A stretch of 64,000 nt of DNA from Peteryoungia rhizophila (GCF_004912145.1 NZ_STGT01000003.1:372001-436000); one strand, 5' to 3'; positions 27,756-47,698 are shown, numbered from the stretch's first letter. Numbers and translations are program-made. The notes: generated by a model from the sequence alone, not told the origin.

Positions 27756-28394
27756 TTACTTCGCCGACTTGACGGCGTCGCGGACGATGATCCAGGAACC
27801 CTTGGAACCGGGAACGGCGCCCTTCACAAGGATGAGACCACGATCTTCATCGGTCGAAACGACTTCGAGATTCTGGGTGGTGACGCGCGTCTGGCCCATG
27901 TGACCAGCCATGCGCTTGCCCTTCCAGACCTTGCCTGGATCCTGGTTCGAACCGGTCGAACCATGCGAGCGGTGCGAAACGGAAACACCGTGGGTAGCGC
28001 GGAGACCGCCGAAGTTGTGGCGCTTCATAGCACCAGCAAAACCCTTACCGATCGTCGTGCCCGTGACGTCGACCAGCTGGCCGGCTTCAAAATGGCTCGC
28101 GGTCAGCTGTGCGCCGACATCGATGAGGTTGTCTTCGGAAACGCGGAATTCGACGAGCTTGGCCTTGGGCTCAACGCTCGCAGCGGCGAAGTGACCACGA
28201 AGGCCCTTCGTCGTGTTCTTTACCTTCGACGTACCGGCACCGAGCTGAAGCGCGACGTAGCCGTTCTTGTCGGTCGTACGCTGAGCTACGACCTGTACGT
28301 TATCCAGACGCAGAACTGTTACCGGGATATGTTCGCCGGCGTCGTTATAGACGCGGGTCATTCCCACTTTCTGTGCAATCACACCTGAACGCAT
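27756..28394 (-). CDS. rplC: 50S ribosomal protein L3
   Basis: This 212-residue protein begins [20 protein letters not shown] and has the long loop [20 protein letters not shown] followed by [20 protein letters not shown], which reaches the peptidyl-transferase centre. The 173-base gap to rpsJ shows nothing I can name. Confidence 0.98.
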   Translation of the reverse strand: MRSGVIAQKVGMTRVYNDAGEHIPVTVLRLDNVQVVAQRTTDKNGYVALQLGAGTSKVKNTTKGLRGHFAAASVEPKAKLVEFRVSEDNLIDVGAQLTASHFEAGQLVDVTGTTIGKGFAGAMKRHNFGGLRATHGVSVSHRSHGSTGSNQDPGKVWKGKRMAGHMGQTRVTTQNLEVVSTDEDRGLILVKGAVPGSKGSWIIVRDAVKSAK

Positions 28395-28567
28395 TGGTTC
28401 ATTCCTCTTGAGAGTCGCGGACGGGATCTCGCGATCCTGACCTTTCCTCTTTGTTTAAGGATTCCACTCAGGCCCTTCCGAACCATCGGGTTTCCCGTTT
28501 CGAGAAGTCGTTGGCAGGTCTTGCCACGTACCTTCCTTGTTATTACGGCTCTCGCCGGAATTCCTTC

Positions 28568-28876
28568 TTAGAGCTTGATCTCGACGTCCACGCCGGCAGC
28601 CAGGTCGAGCTTCATCAGCGCGTCCACGGTCTGCGGGGTCGGGTCTACGATGTCGAGCAGGCGCTTATGCGTGCGCATTTCGAACTGTTCGCGGCTCTTC
28701 TTGTCGACGTGAGGCGAACGGTTGACGGTAAATTTTTCAATGCGCGTCGGGAGCGGTACCGGGCCGCGAACGCTTGCACCGGTGCGCTTCGCCGTCTGCA
28801 CGATCTCGCGCGTGGAGGCATCGAGAACCCGGTGATCAAACGCCTTGAGGCGGATGCGGATATTCTGGCCGTTCAT
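28568..28876 (-). CDS. rpsJ: 30S ribosomal protein S10
   Basis: This 102-residue protein begins [20 protein letters not shown] and has [20 protein letters not shown] and [20 protein letters not shown]. Besides its role in the 30S head, S10 (NusE) partners NusB in antitermination. ATG 28876 is chosen by the conserved start; the in-frame extension upstream is not conserved. It is the first gene of the S10 group. Confidence 0.98.
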   Translation of the reverse strand: MNGQNIRIRLKAFDHRVLDASTREIVQTAKRTGASVRGPVPLPTRIEKFTVNRSPHVDKKSREQFEMRTHKRLLDIVDPTPQTVDALMKLDLAAGVDVEIKL

Positions 28877-29058
28877 TCGACTTGTCCTTGTTTCTTTTCT
28901 TGCGTCCCGCATACGCAGAGACAGTGAATTACCATGACTGGCCGGCCCCAAATTTTCAAAAATCACAGCAACACCGCGGGGTGCCCCTGTCACTCTTTCT
29001 AGTCATAAGGAGCCCTGCCGAACTCGACCCGTCACCAGGCCTTAGAATCTGCAGCGCT

Positions 29059-29090
29059 AAAAACCGTACGGAGCAAATCACCGTACGATT
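29059..29090 (-). terminator. Attenuator-like hairpin in the S10 operon leader
   Basis: On the minus strand CGTACGG (29087-29081) pairs with CCGTACG (29071-29065) around a 9-base loop. The stem extends by A-U and G-U pairs and is followed by a run of five U (29064-29060). It lies about 20-45 bases downstream of the candidate promoter at 29106-29134 and about 180 bases before rpsJ, so it would act inside the leader RNA. Confidence 0.65.
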
Positions 29091-29105
29091 CTGATCGTGG
29101 CCGGC

Positions 29106-29134
29106 GACATACACCGCAATCGGCCTTTCGTCAA
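29106..29134 (-). promoter_or_regulatory. Candidate promoter of the S10 (rpsJ) operon
   Basis: On the minus strand TTGACG (29134-29129) is followed after 17 bases by TATGTC (29111-29106). It lies between the tufA terminator and rpsJ in the 378-base gap 28877-29254, whose remaining part shows no gene. Confidence 0.5.
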
Positions 29135-29208
29135 TGCGCCCGACCGGACGAATTGGCGACATGCGCGCTGTCTGCATGACTGACTTGCACCAACCTGCAG
29201 ACGGAAAC

Positions 29209-29243
29209 GAAAAGCGGCCCCGGGCACTGAGCCCGAGGCCGCT
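29209..29243 (-). terminator. Terminator of the str operon (after tufA)
   Basis: A GC-rich stem with arms 29213-29225 and 29231-29243 (one bulged mismatch) lies 12 bases after the tufA stop and is followed on the minus strand by TTTT. Confidence 0.85.
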
Positions 29244-29254
29244 CATTCAGTGGC

Positions 29255-30430
<1,176 letters not shown>

Positions 30431-30502
30431 TTTCGGCTCTCCATTTTCTGGTCCCCGTCAGGGGAAATTCACAAATTCAATTGGACGGGCGGGGTATCCC
30501 GG

Positions 30503-32602
30503 TCACTTCTGACCGGAATACTTTGCCTGGATTTCAGCAGCCACGTTCGACGGAACCGGTGCGTAGTGATCGAAGGTCATCGAGTACTGTGCACGGCCCT
30601 GCGACATGGAGCGCAGGTTATCGACATACTTGAACATGTTGGCGAGCGGGACGTGAGCGTTGATCACGATCGCAATGCCGCGCTGTTCCTGGCCCTGGAT
30701 CTGACCACGACGCGAGTTCAGGTCGCCGATAACGTCACCGACGTAATCTTCCGGCGTCACGACTTCGACCTTCATCATCGGCTCGAGCAGCTGTGCGCCA
30801 GCCTTCTTGGCTGCTTCGCGGAAGCAGGCACGCGAGGCGATTTCGAAGGCGAGAACCGAGGAGTCGACGTCGTGGAAGGCACCATCGATGAGGGTGGCCT
30901 TGACGCCGAGCATCGGGAAGCCTGCGAGCGGACCCGAAGACAGAACGCTTTCGATACCCTTCTGAACACCCGGGATGTATTCCTTCGGAACAGCACCGCC
31001 GACGATCTTGGATTCGAACTTGAAGTCTTCGCCATCCGGGTTCGGTTCGAAGACGAGCTTGACGCGCGCGAACTGGCCGGTACCACCGGACTGCTTCTTG
31101 TGCGTGTAGTCTTCTTCGTGCGTCTTCGTGATGGTTTCGCGGTAGGCAACCTGCGGAGCACCGACGGTGGCTTCGACCTTGAACTCGCGACGCATGCGGT
31201 CAACGAGAATGTCGAGGTGAAGTTCACCCATGCCAGCGATGATGGTCTGGCCGGATTCCTGGTCGGTCTTGACGCGGAAAGACGGGTCTTCGGCAGCGAG
31301 GCGATTGAGCGCGAGGCCCATCTTTTCCTGGTCGCCCTTGGACTTCGGCTCGATCGCGATCTGGATGACCGGCTCCGGGAATTCCATGCGCTCGAGGATA
31401 ACCGGCTTCAGGGGATCGCAGAGCGTGTCACCCGTCGTGGTTTCCTTGAGGCCGGCGAGAGCCACGATGTCGCCCGAGAAGGCTTCTTCGATGTCTTCAC
31501 GGCTGTTCGAGTGCATCTGTAGCATGCGGCCGACGCGCTCGCGCTTGTCCTTGACCGTGTTCAGGACCGACACACCCTTTTCGAGCTTGCCGGAATAGAT
31601 ACGGGCGAAGGTGAGCGAACCGACGAAGGGGTCGTTCATGATCTTGAACGCGAGCATTGCGAGCGGTTCGCTGTCGTCAGCATGACGCTCGATTTCGGCT
31701 TCGGTCTTGAAGTCGATGCCCTTGATCGCAGGAATGTCGAGCGGCGACGGCAGGTATTCGACAACGGCGTCGAGCAGCGGCTGTACGCCCTTGTTCTTGA
31801 AAGCCGTACCGCAGAACATCGGGTGGAACTTGACGTCGATGGTGCCGCGGCGAACCAGGGCACGGATCTTGTCGTTGTCCGGCATGATGCCGTTCAGGTA
31901 GTCTTCCATCGCCTGTTCGTCGATCTCGACAACCGTCTCGATCATCTTCTCGCGATATTCTTCGGCCTTTTCCTTCAGGTCTTCCGGGATCTCGACGACA
32001 TCCCAGGCAGCGCCGAGGGACTCATCGCGCCAGACGAGCGCGTTCATCTCGATCAGGTCGACAACGCCCTTGAACTCGGTTTCTGCACCGATCGGGAGCT
32101 GCATGACAACAGCGGTGGCGCCAAGACGGGTCTTGATCATTTCTACCGAGCGGTAGAAGTCAGCACCAGTCTTGTCCATCTTGTTGCAGAAGATCATCCG
32201 CGGGACGTTGTACTTTTCAGCCTGACGCCAGACGGTTTCGGTCTGCGGCTCAACACCAGCATTGGCGTCGAGAAGAGCGATCGCACCGTCGAGAACGCGC
32301 AGCGAACGTTCGACTTCGATGGTGAAGTCGACGTGGCCGGGGGTGTCGATGATGTTGAAGCGGCGCATCTTGCCGTCGCGACCCTTCCAGAAGGTCGTGG
32401 TGGCAGCAGAGGTGATCGTGATGCCACGCTCCTGCTCCTGCTCCATCCAGTCCATGGTGGCTGCGCCGTCATGAACTTCGCCGATCTTGTGAGACTTACC
32501 GGTGTAGTAGAGGATGCGTTCGGTGGTCGTTGTCTTGCCGGCGTCGATGTGCGCCATGATACCGAAGTTGCGGTAGTCTTCGATTTTATATTCGCGAGCC
32601 AT
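30503..32602 (-). CDS. fusA: Elongation factor G
   Basis: EF-G is the translocase GTPase. The 699-residue protein has G1 [20 protein letters not shown]3 DTPGHVDF, G4 NKMDKTGA, a domain II with [16 protein letters not shown], and domains III-V ending in FDHYAPVP. Length is normal. It lies 32 bases after rpsG in the str operon. Confidence 0.98.
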   Translation of the reverse strand: MAREYKIEDYRNFGIMAHIDAGKTTTTERILYYTGKSHKIGEVHDGAATMDWMEQEQERGITITSAATTTFWKGRDGKMRRFNIIDTPGHVDFTIEVERSLRVLDGAIALLDANAGVEPQTETVWRQAEKYNVPRMIFCNKMDKTGADFYRSVEMIKTRLGATAVVMQLPIGAETEFKGVVDLIEMNALVWRDESLGAAWDVVEIPEDLKEKAEEYREKMIETVVEIDEQAMEDYLNGIMPDNDKIRALVRRGTIDVKFHPMFCGTAFKNKGVQPLLDAVVEYLPSPLDIPAIKGIDFKTEAEIERHADDSEPLAMLAFKIMNDPFVGSLTFARIYSGKLEKGVSVLNTVKDKRERVGRMLQMHSNSREDIEEAFSGDIVALAGLKETTTGDTLCDPLKPVILERMEFPEPVIQIAIEPKSKGDQEKMGLALNRLAAEDPSFRVKTDQESGQTIIAGMGELHLDILVDRMRREFKVEATVGAPQVAYRETITKTHEEDYTHKKQSGGTGQFARVKLVFEPNPDGEDFKFESKIVGGAVPKEYIPGVQKGIESVLSSGPLAGFPMLGVKATLIDGAFHDVDSSVLAFEIASRACFREAAKKAGAQLLEPMMKVEVVTPEDYVGDVIGDLNSRRGQIQGQEQRGIAIVINAHVPLANMFKYVDNLRSMSQGRAQYSMTFDHYAPVPSNVAAEIQAKYSGQK

Positions 32603-32634
32603 AACGGACTGCCTTTCAATATTTAATCGGTGGA

Positions 32635-33117
<483 letters not shown>

Positions 33118-33190
33118 TCAACGGTTGGGACGCTTTAGAACGCGGAGAACCTCGCGCAGCGCCGGTATCTGATTGATGAAGTGCCGAAGC

Positions 33191-33562
33191 TTACTTCGGA
33201 CGCTTCGCACCGTACTTCGAACGACGCTGCTTGCGGTTCTTGACGCCCTGGGTGTCGAGAACGCCGCGGATGATGTGGTAACGAACGCCTGGCAAGTCCT
33301 TTACGCGGCCGCCACGGATCATGACGACAGAGTGTTCCTGCAGGTTGTGACCTTCACCCGGAATGTAGCCGATGACTTCGAAGCCATTGGTCAGGCGGAT
33401 CTTGGCGACCTTACGGAGAGCCGAGTTCGGCTTCTTCGGGGTCGTCGTGTAAACGCGGGTGCAAACGCCGCGCTTCTGCGGGTTTTCCTGCAGAGCAGGA
33501 ACCTTATTGCGCTTTACCTGTGCCTGACGCGGCTTGCGGATCAGCTGGTTTACGGTAGGCAT
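33191..33562 (-). CDS. rpsL: 30S ribosomal protein S12
   Basis: This 123-residue protein begins [20 protein letters not shown]. The decoding-site residues K43 and K88 (in PKKPNSALR and [10 protein letters not shown]) are the wild-type, streptomycin-sensitive ones. It is the first gene of the str operon, behind a leader of about 260 bases that contains a hairpin. Confidence 0.98.
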
Positions 33563-33701
33563 ATACCCATCCCTTGCAAAATCTAGTCTAAAGCCCTTTC
33601 AGGCCCTGGTGGTTTGCCGTTTCCGGCGGCGGCCGCACAGTTTTCTTCATGCGCAAAATGTGGCCCGACCCGTTTTCGCGGATGGACCACAAAAGACAGA
33701 G

Positions 33702-33722
33702 GACGCACTACGAGAGTGCGTC
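33702..33722 (-). other. Hairpin in the str operon leader
   Basis: GACGCACT (33702-33709) pairs exactly with AGTGCGTC (33715-33722) around 5 bases, between the candidate promoter and rpsL. No U-run follows, so a regulatory or processing role is more likely than termination. Confidence 0.55.
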
Positions 33723-33831
33723 GTGCGAGCAGCATTTTTGTCGTCAACGTGCGTTTGGAGACCTGTTTGAGACGAACTTCAGGACGCGTCGTCCCGAACA
33801 ACCCGGTCTCACATGGGCTCCGATGGCCGGG

Positions 33832-33860
33832 GTACTACTGTTTTCCCCCCTTAACGTCAA
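33832..33860 (-). promoter_or_regulatory. Promoter of the str (rpsL) operon
   Basis: On the minus strand TTGACG (33860-33855), within CTTGACG, is followed after exactly 17 bases by TAGTAC (33837-33832). The CTTGAC start matches the rhizobial housekeeping consensus. The rest of the 509-base gap 33563-34071 shows only the leader hairpin. Confidence 0.65.
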
Positions 33861-34071
33861 GTCACATCTGACAATTAATGCCCTCTGGACCCTGCCAGGC
33901 CGGGTGTCTCGGCGTTTCGACACGGGAAAATGGGGACCCGGAGACGATTTGGCTTGGCTTGCGGCGGGAAACTTCTAGATAGGTAGAGAAGAAGGGTCAA
34001 CTGCCCTGCCCGGCTGGTCGAATCGGCCAAGGCCAAAGAATCGATCCGCCACAACAGGAAGACCAGGCGCC

Positions 34072-34365
34072 ATGATCACCAGTCCCGACAACGACAACAA
34101 CCGCGACGAGCCGATGGTGTTCATCGTTATCGCCAAGGCATACGACACCGAGGGCGGGCAACCGATCGACCTGCATGTCATGCTGACGGCCCCGGACGAC
34201 GATACCGCTGTCAGGCTGACGCTGAACGCCCTTTCGGAAGAAGGCTTCCTGGAAGCAGACCTCGACCAGATCGGCATGATCACTGGCGCACCGGACGAAG
34301 AACCGCATGCCTCGGCCTATCAGGGCGCGCTCGAAGGCGAAGTGGCGATCATCCGCTTCGCCTGA
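34072..34365 (+). CDS. Conserved hypothetical protein
   Basis: This 97-residue acidic protein is isolated between the str and rpoBC operons, and on the opposite strand. I do not recognise a family. It has an N-terminal Asp/Asn-rich start, a hydrophobic strand MVFIVIAKAYD, HVMLTAPDDDTAVRLTLNAL, and a closing strand GEVAIIRFA. This suggests a small alpha/beta fold, perhaps ferredoxin-like. CAGGAAGA lies upstream of the ATG and a strong terminator follows the stop, so it looks like a real single-gene unit. Confidence 0.7.
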   Translation: MITSPDNDNNRDEPMVFIVIAKAYDTEGGQPIDLHVMLTAPDDDTAVRLTLNALSEEGFLEADLDQIGMITGAPDEEPHASAYQGALEGEVAIIRFA

Positions 34366-34391
34366 GATTGAGCGTACAGAGCTTTCAATGC

Positions 34392-34418
34392 AAAGGCCGG
34401 TCTCTGACCGGCCTTTTT
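34392..34418 (+). terminator. Terminator of the 34072-34365 gene
   Basis: AAAGGCCGGTC and its complement GACCGGCCTTT surround a 3-base loop and end in TTTTT, 26 bases after the stop codon. Confidence 0.9.
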
Positions 34419-34507
34419 CGTTGTGCGCTCCAGGGTCCCCGCTCGTGTCTCGACTCCACGTCCCAGCGCCCGGCGACCCGCTCCCCAATATGCGGTCCCA
34501 AAGAATG

Positions 34508-34543
34508 AGAAAGGCCGCCCTGATTGCTCCGGGCGGCCCTTTG
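34508..34543 (-). terminator. Terminator of the rpoBC operon
   Basis: AAGGCCGCCC (34511-34520) pairs with GGGCGGCCCTT (34531-34541, one bulge) around 10 bases, 23 bases after the rpoC stop; on the minus strand the stem runs into TTTC. Confidence 0.8.
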
Positions 34544-34566
34544 ATCGTGTTGAACCCTGGCGCCGA

Positions 34567-38778
<4,212 letters not shown>

Positions 38779-38976
38779 GCCTGTCTCCTTGATGGGGCTA
38801 AAAAGCCCTCGATTGGGTCGCGGTGGCAGCGAATTCCCGGGATGCCGCGCCGGACCCTGAAATGACAATAACCGCGAAATGCGGCGAAACTCCCCTTCCC
38901 GTCCCGATATTGGCCTTCGGGGCGGTCTGGGAATGGCGTGCGCGGCCTTGAAGCCTCGCACGCCTTTGTCAAACCG

Positions 38977-43110
<4,134 letters not shown>

Positions 43111-43267
43111 CGTCGCTCCTTGTCAGTTTGCACCCGGGCCTGCAACAGACGGTGACCGCTGGCCAGGCGGCTCCGTCAATCAATGGATCACTCAATCTCG
43201 TCTCGAGATCCGGACGGCCGGCCGGTTTGCCGGGCGCGCGGGTCGAGACCATCCTCTTGAGAACCCA

Positions 43268-43303
43268 TTACCCAGGGACCGTTTTCATACGGTCCCTGGG
43301 TAA
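43268..43303 (-). other. Perfect 15-bp hairpin between rplL and rpoB
   Basis: TTACCCAGGGACCGT (43268-43282) pairs exactly with ACGGTCCCTGGGTAA (43289-43303) around 6 bases. There is no U-run after it. It lies at the site of the E. coli rplL-rpoB attenuator and RNase III processing region, so a role in setting the ratio of L7/L12 to polymerase is likely. Confidence 0.75.
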
Positions 43304-43320
43304 TATGTTCGGAGGAAACC

Positions 43321-43347
43321 GGCGGGAAAAGGAAACCTTCTCCCGCC
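43321..43347 (-). other. Second hairpin between rplL and rpoB
   Basis: GGCGGGA (43321-43327) pairs with TCCCGCC (43341-43347), and inner AAGG/CCTT pairs continue the stem. It lies 12 bases after the rplL stop, just before the 15-bp hairpin. Confidence 0.6.
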
Positions 43348-43358
43348 GCATTCCGATA

Positions 43359-43733
<375 letters not shown>

Positions 43734-43801
43734 GATAGTACTTCCTTATAGATGTTCGGTTCGAAACGAACGGGTTAGGGTATGAACAGCGAAAAACCGC
43801 C

Positions 43802-44320
43802 TTACGCGGCTTCGTCCTTCTTTGCATAGGCCGCAAACACGCGAGCAAGCTGAGCTGCCGGTGCTGCCACAACGCCTGCGATGCGGGTTGCCGGGGTCTG
43901 AATCATACCCAGCAGCTTTGCACGCAGTTCGTCCAGCGAAGGCAGGGTCGCAAGCGACTTGACTGCATCTGCGGACAAGGTGGTTGTTCCCATGGCGCCG
44001 CCCAAAACAACGATCTTGTCGTTGGTCTTGGCGAAATCCATGACGACCTTCGGAGCCACAATCGGATCAGTGCTGAATGCAATCAGCGTCTGGCCCTTGA
44101 AGAGATCGGTGATCCCTTCGGCTTCCGTGCCCTGAAGAGCGATCTTGGCCAGGCGGTTCTTCGCGACTTTGACGGTGCCGCCAGCAGCGCGCATCTTCGA
44201 ACGAAAATCGTTCATCTGCGCAACCGTGACACCAGCATAGTGGGCCACAACAACCGAACCGGAAGCCTTGAAGACTTCGTTCAGTTCTGTGACGAATTCG
44301 CGTTTTTCCGCTCTTTCCAC
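43802..44320 (-). CDS. rplJ: 50S ribosomal protein L10
   Basis: L10 anchors the L7/L12 stalk. The 172-residue protein starts at GTG 44320 with [20 protein letters not shown], preceded by GGAGA. It has [20 protein letters not shown] and the C-terminal helix that binds L7/L12. A longer in-frame reading upstream goes through the leader and is not L10-like. L10 (with L7/L12) usually represses its own mRNA by binding the leader. Confidence 0.97.
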   Translation of the reverse strand: MERAEKREFVTELNEVFKASGSVVVAHYAGVTVAQMNDFRSKMRAAGGTVKVAKNRLAKIALQGTEAEGITDLFKGQTLIAFSTDPIVAPKVVMDFAKTNDKIVVLGGAMGTTTLSADAVKSLATLPSLDELRAKLLGMIQTPATRIAGVVAAPAAQLARVFAAYAKKDEAA

Positions 44321-44655
44321 TGTCTGTCTCCAGTTGATGGGACCGCAATCCTGCAGGCCCCACCGGGTTTGCCTTTGCCTCAGGGGATCCATTTCGAGAT
44401 CCCAAGCGACGCTTGAGGATCCTGTCCCCTCCGGTCGGAAGTGTTTCCAACCAAAAGGCGAATAAGGCTCGAACCGAACTTCAAGACGTCATCAGACGTT
44501 TAAATACCGGATCTCACCCGTCTCATGCAGGCAGATATTAAGGCCTTTCAGCCGCCCACAATCTCGGACAGGAGTGCCTGGGTTTGACGCCAGGCATTTC
44601 CGGCCCCGAAAGGCCGAAAATGGGTTGGACCGGAGCGCGAGGCTCCGGTCGAATC
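44321..44655 (-). promoter_or_regulatory. rplJL leader region with several hairpins (probable L10 leader)
   Basis: The 335-base rplA-rplJ gap contains three consecutive hairpins: 44628-44650 (GACCGGAGC/GCTCCGGTC), 44601-44616 (CGGCC/GGCCG) and 44575-44596 (TGCCTGG/CCAGGCA). Nearer rplJ, around 44340-44430, the RNA can form complex GC-rich pairings. L10 leaders lie in this position in most bacteria. I cannot confirm the kink-turn by eye. Confidence 0.5.
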
Positions 44656-45354
44656 TTATGCGACGGTGACCGTCGACGGCTCGATGCGCACGCCCGGACC
44701 CATGGTCGAGGAGAGAGCAACGCGCTTCAGGTAGTTGCCCTTGGCGCCAGCCGGCTTAGCCTTGATGACGGCGTCAGCGAAGGCCTTGATGTTTTCTTCG
44801 AGCGCCTTGGCGTCGAAGGAAGCCTTGCCGATGCCGGCATGGATGATACCAGCCTTCTCGACGCGGAACTCGACAGCGCCGCCCTTGGATGCCTTGACAG
44901 CTCCGGCGACGTCCATGGTGACCGTACCGACCTTCGGGTTCGGCATCATGCCACGCGGGCCGAGAACCTTACCGAGGCGACCGACGAGCGGCATCATGTC
45001 CGGGGTGGCGATGCAGCGATCGAAATCGATCTTGCCGCCCTGGACGATTTCCAGCAGGTCTTCCGCGCCAACGATGTCTGCACCAGCAGCCTTGGCTTCG
45101 TCAGCCTTGGCGCCACGTGCGAAGACAGCAACGCGAACGTCACGGCCGGTGCCGTTCGGCAGGTTGACCACGCCGCGGACCATCTGGTCTGCGTGACGCG
45201 GATCGACGCCGAGATTCATGGCGATTTCAACGGTTTCGTCGAACTTCGCGGTGGCGCGCTCCTTGACCAGAGCGATTGCATCCGAAAGGGCAATCAGCTT
45301 GGTAGGATCGATGCCTTCGCGGCTCTTCTGGATACGCTTTGCAACCTTAGCCAT
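44656..45354 (-). CDS. rplA: 50S ribosomal protein L1
   Basis: This 232-residue protein begins [20 protein letters not shown] and has [20 protein letters not shown] and [18 protein letters not shown]1 forms the L1 stalk and in E. coli represses the rplKA mRNA. ATG 45354 is two bases after the rplK stop, so the pair is coupled. Confidence 0.98.
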   Translation of the reverse strand: MAKVAKRIQKSREGIDPTKLIALSDAIALVKERATAKFDETVEIAMNLGVDPRHADQMVRGVVNLPNGTGRDVRVAVFARGAKADEAKAAGADIVGAEDLLEIVQGGKIDFDRCIATPDMMPLVGRLGKVLGPRGMMPNPKVGTVTMDVAGAVKASKGGAVEFRVEKAGIIHAGIGKASFDAKALEENIKAFADAVIKAKPAGAKGNYLKRVALSSTMGPGVRIEPSTVTVA

Positions 45355-45356
45355 GA

Positions 45357-45788
45357 TCAAGCCACCACTTCCAGGCCCATGGAGCGGGCAGAGCCCTCAA
45401 CCATCAGCATTGCGCCATCGAGGTCGGCTGCGTTCAGATCCTTCATCTTGCCTTCGGCAATTGCGCGGACCTGCGCCTTGGTGATCGTACCGACCTTCGC
45501 ACCCTTGCCCGGCGTCTTCGAGCCGGAGGTGATCTTTGCTTCCTTCTTCAGCCAGTAGGTGACCGGCGGCTGCTTCATTGCGAAGGTGAAGGACTTGTCC
45601 TGGTAATAGGTGATGACGACCGGGATCGGCATACCCTTTTCCATTTCCTGCGTGGCGGCATTGAACGCCTTGCAGAATTCCATGATGTTGATGCCGCGCT
45701 GACCAAGAGCCGGGCCGATCGGCGGGGACGGGTTTGCCGATCCTGCCTTGACCTGGAGCTTGAGCTGGCCTGCAATTTTCTTAGCCAT
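45357..45788 (-). CDS. rplK: 50S ribosomal protein L11
   Basis: This 143-residue protein begins [20 protein letters not shown] and has [20 protein letters not shown], the L11 signature. The C-terminal domain has [20 protein letters not shown]. It sits in the GTPase-associated centre. The 148-base gap to nusG holds two short hairpins (45913-45928, 45833-45849). Confidence 0.98.
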   Translation of the reverse strand: MAKKIAGQLKLQVKAGSANPSPPIGPALGQRGINIMEFCKAFNAATQEMEKGMPIPVVITYYQDKSFTFAMKQPPVTYWLKKEAKITSGSKTPGKGAKVGTITKAQVRAIAEGKMKDLNAADLDGAMLMVEGSARSMGLEVVA

Positions 45789-45936
45789 TACTCTCTGCCT
45801 TTCATTTCAGACCGGTTGCCCGATCCAGTATGCCAGCGCTTGGCTGGCGGCTGCGGTTGCGTGGTACGTCTGGACGGTCCGGCTTAGCGACCGCCATCCT
45901 CCCACGCGGGTCGGGGAGTTGCCTCCCCTCGTGCAA

Positions 45937-46467
45937 TCAGACCTTTTCGACCTGACTGTATTCGAGCTCGACAGGCGTCGCGCGACCGAAGATCGAAACT
46001 TCGACCTTGAGGCGCGTGCGCTCCTCGTCCACATCCTGGACGATGCCGTTGAAGGAGGCGAAGGGACCGTCGGAGACGCGAACCTGTTCGCCGATCTCGA
46101 AGGATACGGAGGACTTCGGACGCTCGACGCCTTCCTGGACCTGGCCCAGGATGCGCTCAGCCTCGAAATCAGGGATCGGAACCGGCTTGTTGTCGGAACC
46201 GAGGAAACCCGTAACCTTCGGGGTATTCTTGATCAGGTGGTAGGCTTCGTCTGTCAGGTTCGCCCGCACCAGCACATAGCCGGGGAAGAACTTGCGTTCG
46301 CTGTCCACCTTGCGGCCGCGACGGACCTCGACGACCTTTTCGGTCGGAACGAGGATCCGTTCGAAGAGATGCTCAAGACCCTTCTGACGGGCCTTGTGCT
46401 CGATGTCTTCCGCGACCTTCTTTTCGAAATTCGAATACGCGTGGACGATATACCAACGTGCCGCCAT
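45937..46467 (-). CDS. nusG: Transcription termination/antitermination protein NusG
   Basis: This 176-residue factor links RNA polymerase to Rho or ribosomes. The NGN domain begins MAARWYIVHAYSNFEKKVAE and includes FFPGYVLVRANLTDEAYHLI; the KOW domain has GEQVRVSDGPFASFNGIVQD. It lies 16 bases after secE. Confidence 0.98.
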   Translation of the reverse strand: MAARWYIVHAYSNFEKKVAEDIEHKARQKGLEHLFERILVPTEKVVEVRRGRKVDSERKFFPGYVLVRANLTDEAYHLIKNTPKVTGFLGSDNKPVPIPDFEAERILGQVQEGVERPKSSVSFEIGEQVRVSDGPFASFNGIVQDVDEERTRLKVEVSIFGRATPVELEYSQVEKV

Positions 46468-46483
46468 GTTCGTCTCCGCCCGA

Positions 46484-46684
46484 TTAATTGCCGACGCTCA
46501 GCACGAGGCTGAGCAACCAGCTGATGAGCTGGTCAGCGCCGAAGAAAAACAGCGCAGCGAAAAACACCATCGCCAGGACCATGAGCGTCGAAATCACGGT
46601 CTCGCGGCGCGATGGCCACGTTACCTTGTTCGTCTCAGAGCGTACCTGCTGCAGAAACGCGAATGGATTACCCTTGGATGCCAT
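46484..46684 (-). CDS. secE: Preprotein translocase subunit SecE
   Basis: This 66-residue single-span SecE has the conserved amphipathic helix FLQQVRSETNKVTWPSRRET and one membrane segment (ALFFFGADQLISWLLSLVL). It stabilises SecY. It is the first protein gene of the secE-nusG-rplKAJL-rpoBC block. Confidence 0.95.
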   Translation of the reverse strand: MASKGNPFAFLQQVRSETNKVTWPSRRETVISTLMVLAMVFFAALFFFGADQLISWLLSLVLSVGN

Positions 46685-46758
46685 TTATTGCCCACGCATT
46701 TACGGCGCGTAAAGCCGACCTTCGTCAGCCCCACGCACCGCGTGTCTGTTTGAACCCT

Positions 46759-46787
46759 ACATAGAGAGCGATTCCCCTTTTCACAAG
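46759..46787 (-). promoter_or_regulatory. Promoter of secE-nusG
   Basis: On the minus strand CTTGTG (46787-46782) is followed after exactly 17 bases by CTATGT (46764-46759), very close to the rhizobial CTTGAC-N17-CTATAT consensus and about 75 bases before secE. Confidence 0.75.
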
Positions 46788-46863
46788 AGGAATCTTCTCC
46801 AGCACTCTTTCGGCTTTGCCAGATCTTTTTGCTCGTCGCAGCCCTAAGGCGCGCCGGGCGACT

Positions 46864-46939
<76 letters not shown>

Positions 46940-46985
46940 AAGCCTTACATCGGCAGAAACGCTCCCGTCCGATGCATGGAGCACC

Positions 46986-47014
46986 CTTTAAGGCGGGCGC
47001 GCCGGATTGGCAAG
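46986..47014 (-). promoter_or_regulatory. Promoter of tRNA-Trp
   Basis: On the minus strand CTTGCC (47014-47009) is followed after exactly 17 bases by TTAAAG (46991-46986), about 45 bases before the tRNA. Confidence 0.6.
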
Positions 47015-47056
47015 TGTCTTTTTTCTGCTTTTCCCCAAAGCCGTCAATGGCATCGC

Positions 47057-47698
47057 TCACCACTGCCGCTCGAAGCGCGCATTGATACGGGCAGCCGGCT
47101 CGTGGGCGAGATCGGACAGGATCGCCTTGAGGCTGACACCCAAGGGCAGACGCTTCTCCAGCCCGAGCTCAGCCCGGAACGGCGCTCTGTTGTCCATCAC
47201 GATCCCACCGGTTACGGCGGCATCGATGTCGGTGAAGGCCAGGCGAACTTCCTGCCTCGCGACGAAGGCGGCATCTCCGTCGGCACGGCGGCCGGCCTCC
47301 AATGCACGGTTGAGGGAGAGCGCCGCTGGGCCGTGATCCATGACGGCGCGTGATTGGCGGAGTGCTGCCCGTGCGGCGCCAGCGGCCGGGTCGAGCGCAA
47401 GGCCGAGTGAAGTGGGCGCGACATCGCTTTCGCGAACAGTCACCTCACCCCATAGCCGAAGCGGCGGGCGAACGGTGCCGGGATCGGTCCGCGTCGACAC
47501 GCGCAGGGTCGATTCGGCGCCGAACCGCGGGCGGCCGGGCATGTCGAGCGCGAGGCCCGTGCGAATCGCCATGTCGGTCGCCGAGCCGGTGGCGCTCCAA
47601 ACAAGGGGCCCCTCCTGCGCTCCGCCTAAGGCCGGATGGAGCGCGAGCGAGATCAGCAGGGATAGGCGCAATGCGGCAGCATGTGATTTCTGAGCCAT
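47057..47698 (-). CDS. Hypothetical exported protein
   Basis: This 213-residue protein has a clear Sec signal peptide (MAQKSHAAALRLSLLISLAL, cleavage probable near GGAQ). The rest alternates strands, for example FGAESTLRVSTR, LRLWGEVTVRESD, VRLAFTDIDAAVTGGIVM and FRAELGLEKRLPLGVSLKA. This beta-rich pattern resembles small outer-membrane or periplasmic proteins, but I recognise no family. A longer in-frame reading to 47911 lacks a signal and is rejected. It is upstream of tRNA-Trp on the same strand. Confidence 0.6.
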   Translation of the reverse strand: MAQKSHAAALRLSLLISLALHPALGGAQEGPLVWSATGSATDMAIRTGLALDMPGRPRFGAESTLRVSTRTDPGTVRPPLRLWGEVTVRESDVAPTSLGLALDPAAGAARAALRQSRAVMDHGPAALSLNRALEAGRRADGDAAFVARQEVRLAFTDIDAAVTGGIVMDNRAPFRAELGLEKRLPLGVSLKAILSDLAHEPAARINARFERQW

